Made by a program: the position numbers and the translations under genes. A stretch of 64,000 nt of DNA, taken from NCBI GenBank assembly GCA_039111635.1, contig JBCAQO010000014.1:2356001-2420000 (forward strand). The letters run 5' to 3'. Below are positions 1 through 8,503 of this stretch, in pieces; the first letter of the stretch is position 1, and the number at the start of each line of letters is the position of its first letter. The DNA is from Heterobasidion occidentale (Eukaryota > Basidiomycota > Agaricomycetes > Russulales > Bondarzewiaceae). Under the pieces are notes generated by a model, which was given only the letters and a program-made list of their open reading frames with translations, searched no databases and was not told where the DNA came from.

Positions 1-203
1 GCACTCTTCAGAGACGTAGGGGAGGCCAAGGCCAAGCGGATGTTGGTGGATCTGGCAGAGGATTTTTCCTGACCTCTCCTTCACCAGCCGAAGAGAGAGG
101 GTCGAGCAAACTCGAGTATGATTCTCCGTCATGTATTCAAATCGGAGCAATGAACAGCCACATCATTACTCCCATTCGGCTTGATGTGCGATTGACAACT
201 TGA

Positions 204-3200
204 GGAAGAAGCGCTAGAGCCAGAGCCGCCATTGACTCAGTGTGCGAAGGGATTTTGGTAAACAAGAGATGGGTACGAAAACACGATCTTCCAACCTACC
301 CCTTAAACCGCCTTATCCGTGTTCGCAACGTCGATGACACCATCAACAAGGCAGGCCTCATTCAACAAGGCCTAGAGGCGAATCTCACCGTCAAGGACAG
401 ACGGGGGAGAACTCATACTGAACACGTCCAGATGTTCATCACCAATCTAGGGAAAGACGACATGCTCCTAGGAACGGATTGGTTAAAATACCACGACCCC
501 TCCATCAGGTGGAGGCGCCGTGAGGTGCACTTTGATTGATGCCCCAGAGATTGCCAACAACCATATGGGTTTACCAAGGCAAGGGAAGAGCCTACCAAGA
601 AGGCATGGCTAGCAAAACTACGCGGTGACAAGATTCCTCAGCGGACGAAGCCGCATCTTGTCTCTGAACCGGTAGGACCTCCGTAGACTTGGACTAAAGA
701 ACAATGGAGCCAAGTACCCACGAAGGAATGGAAATCTCGGTTCCTCTCCCTGTTGGAGCACAATTGCCGACAAGCCAAAGCTTGGAAATGGCTCGAGAAG
801 CAAGTAACCGAAAGGAAGGAACGCCGGCAAGCTCAAACAGCCTAGAGCGAAGCTTCAGAAGAAGTTGCTAATAAAGCGCAAACACCGTTTGACTCTTCCG
901 CAATGGATAGCGGAAGAGAACCCGTCATTAGAAAGGTAGCTCCTGAGCCCTCGGGGTTCACAAGCTTTGACGAAGACCTGGAGGAAGAAATCAACACCAC
1001 CGACTTGAAGAATTGCGTGCCGTTGGAATATCATTCCTATCTCAACATCTTCAGCGAGAGATGATCACAAAGACTCCCCCAACACATGATATGGGATCAT
1101 GCGATAAATCTCAAACCGTCCTTTAAACCCCAGGCTCCAAGAATATTCCCCTTGAGCCCGAAAAAGCACGACGAGCTAGGGAAATTCGTCAAAGAGCATC
1201 TTTCTAGGGGAACAATACGTCGGTCAACAGCTCATAGCGCAGCCTCCTTCTTTTTTATAAACAAGAAGGATGGGAAGCTCCGCCCGGTACAGGACTATCG
1301 CCACCTCAACGAACACACCATTTGAGACGTCTGCCCCCTACCATTAATCCAAGAACTATTGGATATTATTTGAGGGGCAACGGTATTTTCAAAGCTCGAC
1401 GTTCAGTGGGGGTATAACAACGTGCGCATCAAGGAAGGAGACGAATCCAAGGCAGCTTTCGTCACACCCTTGGGGCTCTTTGAACCTACAGTAATGTTCT
1501 TTGGGCTCTGTAATTCCCCGGGAACCTTCCAGGCCATGATAAACATGATTTTCCAAGAACTCATCTTGGCCCGGAAAATAGCAGTATATATGGACAACAT
1601 CCCCATCTTCACAAAAACCACAGCAGAACACATTGTGATTGTTCAACGAGTCCTCCAAATCCTACGTGACAACGATCTTTACCTCAAACCAGAGAAATGC
1701 GAGTTCCACAAGGAAAAGCTAAATTACTTGGGGTACATGATTTCAAAAGACCACGTCGCCATGGAAGACTTGAAGATTAAGGCCATCCAAGAATGGCCCA
1801 TCCCTCGCACAGTTCGCGACATCCGCTCTTTCTTAGGCCTAGGGAATTTTTATTGGTGATTCATTGACAAGTTTTCCTTAATCGCCCAACCCTTGCACGA
1901 CCTTACCAAGAAAGACACGAGATGGGACTGGACCACGGAGTGCCAACAGGCATTTGACCGATTGAAAAAAGCCTTCATCAGTCAACCTGTCCTATTATAC
2001 CCTGACCCGATGCGACCCTACTGGCTCGTCACCGACGCTTCCCTCACCGCATACGGTGCAGTCCTCTTACAGGAAGGACCTGATAATGACTGGCACCCTG
2101 TTGCCTACCTCTCGGGATCGTTTTCACCGCCCGAACGGAATTATGACGTACATGATCGTGAACTCCTTGCCATCATCAAGGCACTGGAGCACTGGAAACA
2201 CTACCTCGAGGGCGCTAGACACCCCTTGGAGATCTGGACGGACCACAAAAACCTGGAACATTTTCAGACCGCGCGCAACCTGTCAAGGCGACAAGCGTGC
2301 TGGAGTCTGTCCAGGCGTCCAGACCTTAGTGAGGGGGTGGAATCTGATAACAAGGCACAAACTCTGCTCCCGTCCAAACTTTTCACCGAGTCTAGTGAAA
2401 CCCTGGTAGAACCAAGTGAAGGCATACATGTCAAAGCAATGGAACTCGTATCCTCAGACGTCCTCTCCCTTATTTGACACTCGCGCTCAGAACACGATTT
2501 GCTAGTCGATATCGCCCTCAAGAAATTGCTGGAAAAAGGACCAAAGGTGATGAAGGGTGACCTAGGAAAATGGACACATGAAGATGGCATCACAAGACGC
2601 GACGGCTACATATGTGTTCCGAAGGATGACCTCCTCCAACAAATGATTGTCAGGACACACCATGACACTATGGCTACAGGACACCCAGGTCGAGCAAAGA
2701 CCTTGGAATTGGTACAGCGCCATTATTGGTGGTCAAGCATGACCAAATTTGTACATCAATACGTGGATGGATGCGCAGTCTGTCAGTCTACCAAGAACCT
2801 GCCCCACAGGACCCATCCACTGATCCAACCATTGGAAACCACAAACGTCCCTTGGCGTTTTATTTCCACCGACTTTGTAACAGACCTCCCAGAAAGCAGA
2901 GGCTACAATTTGATAAACGTGGTGGTCGATCAAGGCCTGTCTAAAGGGATAGTCATAACTCCGTGCAAGAAGACAATCACGGCCGAAGAGACCACAACGC
3001 TGTTCTAGGACAATGTGTTCAAACGATATGGTCTACCAACCAAGGTGGTGTCCAACAAAGGTCCCCAATTTGCGGCAAAGTTCACAAGAGAACTATGGAA
3101 AGGAATGGGAATCACCCCTGCCCTCAGCACGGCTTATCATCCCCAGACAGACGGAGAAACGGAACAGGTGAACCAGGAGATCGAGCAATTCCTGCGAGTG

Positions 3201-3932
3201 TTTTGCAACTACCATCAAGATAACTAGGTAGACTTGATCCCCTTTGCAGAATTCTCCCACAACACCCGAAGACACTCCGCCACTGGGAAGTTGCCGTTTG
3301 AAGTCCTTTACGGGTTCAATCCACCATATTTGGTCGACTCGGCTCTGGAGACCAAGGTGCCTGCAGTGACTGAACAATTGCAGCTAATCAAGGAAGTCCA
3401 AGAAGATGCGGCTGCCAGTCCACAAATAGCAGCGCAGCACGCCAAGGACTGGGACCTGCACAGAAAACTTCCGCAGTGGGAAGTAGGAACCCAAGTTTGG
3501 TTAGAAGAAACCCACATTCGGACGACTCATCTGAAATTCAAGCTGGCACCTAGGCGCTATGGCCCTTTTTCAGTGACCAAAAGAATCGGTCCTCTAGCTT
3601 ATCGGCTGAAGATACCTGAAATGTGGAAGATACACCCGGTATTTCATGCCTCCGTACTCACTGAATATCATGAGACAGAGGCCCATGGAAGGAACTTCCC
3701 CAGACCTGCCCCAGAAATCTTGAATGAAGAAGAGCACTACGAAGTGGAGGCCATTCTAGACTCAAGACGCCAGGGACGAGGGACCAAATACCTCGTCAAG
3801 TGGGTCGGATACCCCAAGGCCGATAACACCTGGGAACCCTTTGCCCTCCTCAAGGACACGGCCGACGAGGCACTTCGTGAATTTCACAAAAGCTACCCAG
3901 ACAAGCCCCAACCTGCGGCGATTAGGCTTTAG
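204..3932 (+). pseudogene. pol of family 1 copy A: protease, RT, RNase H, integrase, chromodomain
   Basis: The whole stretch stays in one reading frame. Order: retropepsin (active site decayed to IDSVCEG; C-terminal LLGTDWLKYH near 468), RT (fingers near 1086-1322, palm 1422-1856), RNase H (TDASLTAYGAVLL near 2030, WTDHKNLEHF near 2235), integrase (HHCC ending CAVCQSTK near 2776; core STDFVTDLP, then VSNKGPQF, then HPQTDGETE) and a chromodomain near 3738-3900 (YLVKWVGYPKADNTWEP). Nonsense codons lie at 537, 684, 843, 1062, 1323, 1371, 1857, 2475, 3006 and 3225, all TGA or TAG. The RT box reads YMDN instead of YMDD, and the second integrase Asp is Asn; both are G-to-A changes. The protein is certainly inactive. 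Confidence 0.9.
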
Positions 3933-3937
3933 AAAGG

Positions 3938-3945
3938 TATAAAAG
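3938..3945 (+). promoter_or_regulatory. TATA box before ORF3, copy A
   Basis: TATAAAAG lies just after the pol stop and 54 bp upstream of the ORF3 ATG. A start site about 34 bp downstream would leave a 20-nt leader in which that ATG is the first one. The same box at the same spacing occurs in copies B and C and, independently, in family 2. Promoter activity is inferred. Confidence 0.55.
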
Positions 3946-3991
3946 GGGAGACGTCTCGTCCCTTTTGAAGCAAGAATCCTCCCACTAGTGC

Positions 3992-5125
3992 ATGTCTGAC
4001 CACTCCTCCCTTAATTACTCCCCTGGACACGCCATGCTCATCGATGAAGGGACTACCTCTTCCCCATCAAGAAACCCTTCACCAGACATTGTTCTGGCCG
4101 TGGCCAACCCCGACACTGGGCGCCCTGGCCGAAGCAGCCGCCCAGCGACTCCAGGAGGAGTTTCCATACCAATCTCCGCCACGCCTGCCGTCGAAAATCG
4201 AACGGATTTACGAGCCTCACCCCGGCCTGAGAGAGCTCATGACGAGCACAATGAGGGATTCCAAGAAGAAGGAAGACCTGCTCTGTCAACGCCTCCGCGA
4301 CCGACGACAACGTTGGCTCAAGGAGACACAAGGCAGGAAACAAGAGGCGAAAGAGGACCAGGAAACCCTGCGGGTCTGGCATCGCCTATAGTTGCTGAAA
4401 TAGGTGTACAAGAACCAACAGCGACTAGTACATCGGCTGCCAGGACCAGAGGACCCCCTGCCGGTAGTAGAGATCTGCACCCTGGAGAATTGGAAGGGTT
4501 AGGAGACGCGCTGCTCCAGCGCACCAGCATCTTGGCGGTAATTCAGATGGCCACAGTGTTAGCCTTGCAAAGGCTCGCTAACTTCTTTGCAGGGCAACCA
4601 GGGAGCGAGAGCGACAACATACCCCGACGCCTCACTGACGCGAGCGACCAGGTCAGGCTTCTGGCCTATGCAGATGATCATCGAGCCGCCTCCTGGTATG
4701 CCCGAGGAAATAATGGGGCTTATGCCTTACTCATTCACCCCGACGAATTCTCCTCCTTCATCAATCTGGAGCTCCTACCTGCCCTCATTTCAGACACCGA
4801 CGCAGTACACTCCTCCCACGCCCGTCCCGTTCGGATTGACCCATTTCGTGCCCAACCATGGGACGATGAAGCCAACAGAGCGATACCGGCTACAAGAAGC
4901 CGAGACGCAACCGTCCAGACAGAATACGTCTGGACCACGGTACAGCGACAGGCAAGAAGAGATCGGGAGGTCCTTCCTCCCGCATCGACAGGACAATCCA
5001 CTGGGCAGGACGCCGGAGGCAGCAATGAGGAGCATCCTCCAAGGTACAGGAGGAACAAGAGGCGAGGGAGCCAGAGAACAAGGGCAACCCCCCAGCCCAG
5101 GCAAGACAGTCCTAGAAGAACTTGA
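3992..5125 (+). CDS. ORF3 of family 1 (377 aa, unknown function)
   Basis: The frame is open from ATG to TGA between pol and the 3' LTR, the place where env-like or accessory genes sit in gypsy elements. I do not recognise it. The first 150 residues are rich in Ser, Pro, Thr and charged residues and look disordered. A more ordered, partly helical part follows near residues 165-300, containing ILAVIQMATVLALQRLANFF and NLELLPALI. The tail is Arg-rich. No signal peptide or convincing membrane anchor is visible, which argues against an envelope protein. Copies B and C carry decayed versions with the same start (MSD or MSN) and the same final TGA. It is undamaged although pol next to it has ten stops. 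An alternative is a captured host fragment. Confidence 0.65.
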   Translation: MSDHSSLNYSPGHAMLIDEGTTSSPSRNPSPDIVLAVANPDTGRPGRSSRPATPGGVSIPISATPAVENRTDLRASPRPERAHDEHNEGFQEEGRPALSTPPRPTTTLAQGDTRQETRGERGPGNPAGLASPIVAEIGVQEPTATSTSAARTRGPPAGSRDLHPGELEGLGDALLQRTSILAVIQMATVLALQRLANFFAGQPGSESDNIPRRLTDASDQVRLLAYADDHRAASWYARGNNGAYALLIHPDEFSSFINLELLPALISDTDAVHSSHARPVRIDPFRAQPWDDEANRAIPATRSRDATVQTEYVWTTVQRQARRDREVLPPASTGQSTGQDAGGSNEEHPPRYRRNKRRGSQRTRATPQPRQDSPRRT

Positions 5126-5222
5126 CCAAGAGATTCGCCGACTCCAAACCGTCCTCGAGATAATTGACCTGAAGGAACGCATACTCGCATTAGTAGAAGA
5201 ACTCCAATCCGCCAGCGCCTGA
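4587..5222 (+). CDS. overlapping open frame in ORF3 region with conserved coiled coil
   Basis: This frame overlaps the end of ORF3 in another register and runs about 97 bp past it. Only its last 60 residues or so look protein-like: ELDQEIRRLQTVLEIIDLKE followed by RILALVEELQ, a leucine-rich heptad pattern. The same segment is readable in copies B (near 13455-13580) and C (63339-63605). In all three copies the ORF3 frame ends at a TGA inside this segment. Either this is a separate small protein, or it is the tail of ORF3 reached by frameshift or splicing. The start is unknown, because the first codon of the open stretch has no supporting context. Confidence 0.4.
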   Translation: MQGNQGARATTYPDASLTRATRSGFWPMQMIIEPPPGMPEEIMGLMPYSFTPTNSPPSSIWSSYLPSFQTPTQYTPPTPVPFGLTHFVPNHGTMKPTERYRLQEAETQPSRQNTSGPRYSDRQEEIGRSFLPHRQDNPLGRTPEAAMRSILQGTGGTRGEGAREQGQPPSPGKTVLEELDQEIRRLQTVLEIIDLKERILALVEELQSASA

Positions 5223-5600
5223 CTCAGCGAACTACTGCCTGGACTTGAGCGGAACTAGACGCATGGGACGAGGTCGAAGATGGCAATTACGACAACATCA
5301 ACCCCTACTACAGGCCAGACGAAGGATACGGGGATTACGGGGACATCGGTGGAGGATACTAGACAAGGGAGTTGAGAAACCCCTTGCTGCTAAACGGTGA
5401 CGGAGAGGAAAGGACCCTCCGCACCACAGGTACCGGTTTCATGCACAGGACGCCGGAACGGACGTCCTGCATGACGTTAAACTGTGAAAAGATAAGAAGG
5501 CAGGGGAAGTACCTGACCATTTGCATTTCAACCCTCTGGTCTCAGATAGGACAAGCATTTAACACTCTCGTTGTCAAGAGGTATTCTGACAAGCAAATTG

Positions 5601-5877
5601 GGCATCCCGCTTGGATCCCCAGTTTTACAGGACCCTTTCCGCATTAGGAGGTCCTTAGGATTCAACATAACCTTGGTACTGGTACGCCGGCTTTTTGATC
5701 CTGTGGCGAGATCGAAAGGCTATGAATGATGCAAGAATCTTGGTGGGAAATTGTGTTGCATGTTTGCCATTGGGGAATGGTGGACCATACCTTGCTGTCA
5801 AGGTCTGACAGGTGTCTTGGACGTCCCACTTTGGATCTCCAGTTTTACAGGGTCGTTTCCGCATTAGGGGGCCCTAT
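5601..5877 (+). repeat. pair of ~57-bp direct repeats
   Basis: The copies lie at 5601-5657 and 5820-5877. Both contain GGATCYCCAGTTTTACAGG, then TTTCCGCATTAGG and a GGYCCTTA/GGCCCTA end. Copy B keeps both at about 14046-14100 and 14263-14321 with the same spacing of about 220 bp, and copy C has the first one at the window end. Duplication therefore predates these insertions. Confidence 0.8.
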
Positions 5878-6312
5878 CAAGATGCAGGTACATAGTGGCC
5901 ACACTCCACTAGTAGCCAAAACGGACAAATTACATCCGCAACAATGTAAAACTATAGAAGGCTTGGTCCACAATGATGATAAACTAGTTACCGTCCGGAA
6001 CGACGCTAAAGCTACCAAGACCCTTGGAGCGTGGTTGTATTCTGGCAGACGGTGGAAGGGAGGGCCTCCACCGTTGCGGAACCCTGCCGACTAGGTCGAG
6101 GCGCTTCCATATTCCATACGCTCTACAGTAAAAGAATATGGGGTCGACACGGTTCAATTCCATGCGAGGGGTTTGGGGACATGGAGCGGGTTGTTGGTTA
6201 TCCGACAAGACCACGACTACTCCATGGCGCTCCCATTCTACCCTTAAAGTCCAAAGCAAGGATTCCGCTTCAAGGGCCAGTCAAAAGGCAACTGGGATCG
6301 TGCCTCGTGTTT

Positions 6313-6420
6313 AGGACGTCCGCAAAGACGCAAAACTACAGGACGTCCGCAAAGACGCAAAACTACGGGACGTCCGCAAAGATGCAAAACTACGGGGCGT
6401 CCACAAAGACGTTAAAATAC
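6313..6420 (+). repeat. 27-bp tandem repeat, four units
   Basis: Four contiguous 27-bp units start at 6313, 6340, 6367 and 6394. The first two are identical; the third and fourth carry a few substitutions. Each unit is one copy of the dispersed motif (GACGTCCGCAAAGACGCAAA plus ACTAC), so this is a local amplification of it. Confidence 0.9.
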
Positions 6421-7128
6421 CACTCCTTTCAGCGTCGGAGATGTCGATCGACATCGTTGTTGACGCCACGATGTTGATCTAGTCCGCAATGACGATAAAC
6501 TATTTACTCCTTCAAGCAATAGGAGACGTAGTTGTGGGACAAGTTCATTGTCCCATAACTAGTCCGAAATGACCTTAAACTACCCTCACCCCGGAGGATT
6601 AAATCTATCGAGGCTCGGGAGGTTCAAGCCAGGCCATAGCGGATGTCCGCAATGACTATAAACTACAGCCGTCCTTCATGACGATAAACTGAGCTGCCCT
6701 TTGTCTACAGGGCCATGTGAGTTGTGTCAAAATAGGCTCTCAAGTCTATTCTGGCAACTCTATAAGTTATCCGGTTTGATATAGTATAAACCGTCACCAT
6801 CTTGCCTCAATGGGAACCCTGTCAAGAAGGAGGAACTGGTCTACGGCCCTATGCGCATCACCGATGGATGTTCCAGCGCGTAGAAACGCCTGCTGTCTTG
6901 TTTACAGGTACTCTTACGTTGGGAGATGGATAGGTCCGCAACGACCTTGGCTTAAACTAGCAGGGCAGTCCGCAACGACTTATGTATAAACTAGCCTCAG
7001 TCTGCGAAGACTTAAGGATAAACTAGCAGATGTCCGCAAAAACGCAAAACTACGGACGTCCGGCATGACGTTAAACTACCAGGACATACCTTACGCTGAC
7101 CCCGCAATAATTACCGTCAAGGTGGATA

Positions 7129-7153
7129 CCATGGTCTATTCAAGAGACCATGG
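7129..7153 (+). repeat. perfect 9-bp hairpin
   Basis: CCATGGTCT, a 7-nt loop, then AGACCATGG. It lies in the 3' noncoding tract just after the last motif copy. I did not find it in copy B. Confidence 0.7.
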
Positions 7154-7918
7154 GGTTCAAAGTCTATTCTTCAAAATCCTTACCTCGTGTTCAATATGCG
7201 GAGCGCGGCTACATGCTCGCTCCCATGTGACAAACAAACTCTGGACGAACACTCAATCTCTAACCAGGACGGGCCACCGTATGGGGCTGACAGAGTTAGG
7301 GATCTTCAAAGGGGTCTTGCCGGACTCAAAACAAGTTGAGGACTGTTCACCCTCGATAGGTTGGTGGGCCTAAGCCTTAGTAAAGCGATCAACCCACACA
7401 CCTGGAGTCCCCTCCGATACCGGAGATCAAGGAGATGAAGATCTATCCTGGAAACACTGAAGCATGGCCTTTGGCATTTTGAAGAAGAACGACACACACC
7501 CATCCACAGACGTGTTTCAATTCATCATATAATCATTCGCACGTGACACCTTTCTGTATCGTCGCCAGACAGAACTGGCTTATCAAAGGTACCAGAAGAC
7601 ACCTGATTTCGAGCAGCTGCCTATTGACTCTAGGAGCATACTTGCAACAAAATGGTACGGTGAAGGAAGAACACCGAGGAGAAACATGGTATTGTGGCGA
7701 TACTGCAGGACTCCACATTAAACAGCTCAACGGAGATAGAAAACTCCTAGGCGTTGTAAATGACGTAGGTCGGTCTTCGCCCCAGAAAACGAAGTCATAT
7801 TGGGAAGACGCATCCCAATCTATTTGGACGACCAGAAAGCAATTGTACGTGGAATGACGATGAAGCTCGCTAGAAGGTGAGTAGTCCCCTTAGGAGTTGG
7901 GACCTAGAAAGGGGGTAA

Positions 7919-8497
7919 TGTTATGACTTGACCGATCGGGGCCCTTCGGGGCTGGTCTATCCGATGGTTCAAGCATCACATGTTAGGCGGCTCCTCTATG
8001 GAGCGTACATCAAGGTATTTGGCATGTCCTTAGGAGCCGACTGGACCGATGGTTCTTCAAGACATCGGTAAAGGCTATATTGGAGGGGCTCAAGGTTCAC
8101 ACAGTAATAAGAGAGGCATTCACATGCCATGGGCTTAGGGCTTATGGGTAAGCACCTCGTCGCACCAGGATGGATTGGTACGACTGGAGAAGTACAAGAG
8201 TAGGCACCGGCTAAGAGAGACGGCGACCACAGCTCTCCTAGGATGGAAACCTGGAGAAGCACACGGACTCTTACCCTATACCCTATACAGTATATAAGGC
8301 CTATAGAATAGGCTGAGGATCTTCAGTCTATTCTCTTCGTTTCTACACAGTCCCCACACTGTGTAACTTAGAGCCAATCATTATCCCCTCATGTATTGTT
8401 GCCTGATACAGTCGAGACTTCGCCCACCACTCAGTCCATCGTGCGACCTAGGGAAGAACCTGTTACTCTTGGATTACTGAACGAGCAGTTCGTAACA
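7919..8497 (+). repeat. family 1 LTR (579 bp)
   Basis: It starts TGTTATGACTTG and ends CGTAACA, so it has TG...CA ends and a TGTTA/TAACA inverted repeat. A polypurine tract (AGAAAGGGGGTAA) lies directly upstream, as required for plus-strand priming. TATATAAG lies at 8291. It is the 3' LTR of copy A. The bases that follow (TAGACT, then mid-pol sequence) suggest it also serves as the 5' LTR of copy B. Confidence 0.88.
8291..8333 (+). promoter_or_regulatory. LTR TATA box and predicted transcript 5' end, family 1
   Basis: TATATAAG at 8291-8298 is followed 34 bp later by AGTCTATTC (8325-8333). The complement of AGTCTATT follows the 5' LTR of copy C at 54204-54211. The transcript 5' end is inferred from TATA spacing and this complementarity. 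Confidence 0.55.
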
Positions 8498-8503
8498 TAG
8501 ACT

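Larger units (their letters stand above)
5461..7080 (+). repeat. dispersed GTCCGCAATGAC...TAAACTA motif
   Basis: Copies are readable at about 5461, 5933, 5965, 5992, 6313-6420 (four), 6481, 6561, 6641, 6669, 6932, 6966, 6997, 7029 and 7055. The core GTCCGCAAYGAC is followed after 0-9 bases by TAAACTA. Several copies contain TGACGT. Copy B has decayed equivalents in the same order, for example near 14406, 14880 and 14965. The role is unknown; protein binding or an RNA element are both possible. Confidence 0.7.
5223..7918 (+). other. long 3' noncoding tract of copy A
   Basis: These 2.7 kb between ORF3 and the LTR contain no ORF that looks coding. They hold about 17 copies of a short motif (GTCCGCAATGAC, a variable spacer, then TAAACTA), a 27-bp tandem array, a pair of roughly 57-bp direct repeats and a hairpin. 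Copy B keeps a decayed version of the whole tract, so it belongs to the element and is not an insertion. Confidence 0.7.
1..8497 (+). mobile_element. Ty3/gypsy chromovirus family 1, copy A (5' end outside window)
   Basis: The order is protease, reverse transcriptase, RNase H, integrase, chromodomain, an extra ORF3, a long 3' noncoding tract, a purine tract and an LTR. A C-terminal chromodomain on the integrase places it among the chromoviruses. Gag and the 5' LTR lie outside the window; copy C shows what they look like. The first 200 bases match the copy C tract between gag and protease. Pol is full of stops, so the copy is dead, but ORF3 is open. The LTR at the right end may be shared with copy B. 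Confidence 0.9.

Noticed and set aside
6141..6172. GGTTCAATTCC resembling a tRNA B box, conserved in copies A and B
   Set aside because: No A box at proper distance, no cloverleaf and no acceptor-stem pairing could be found.
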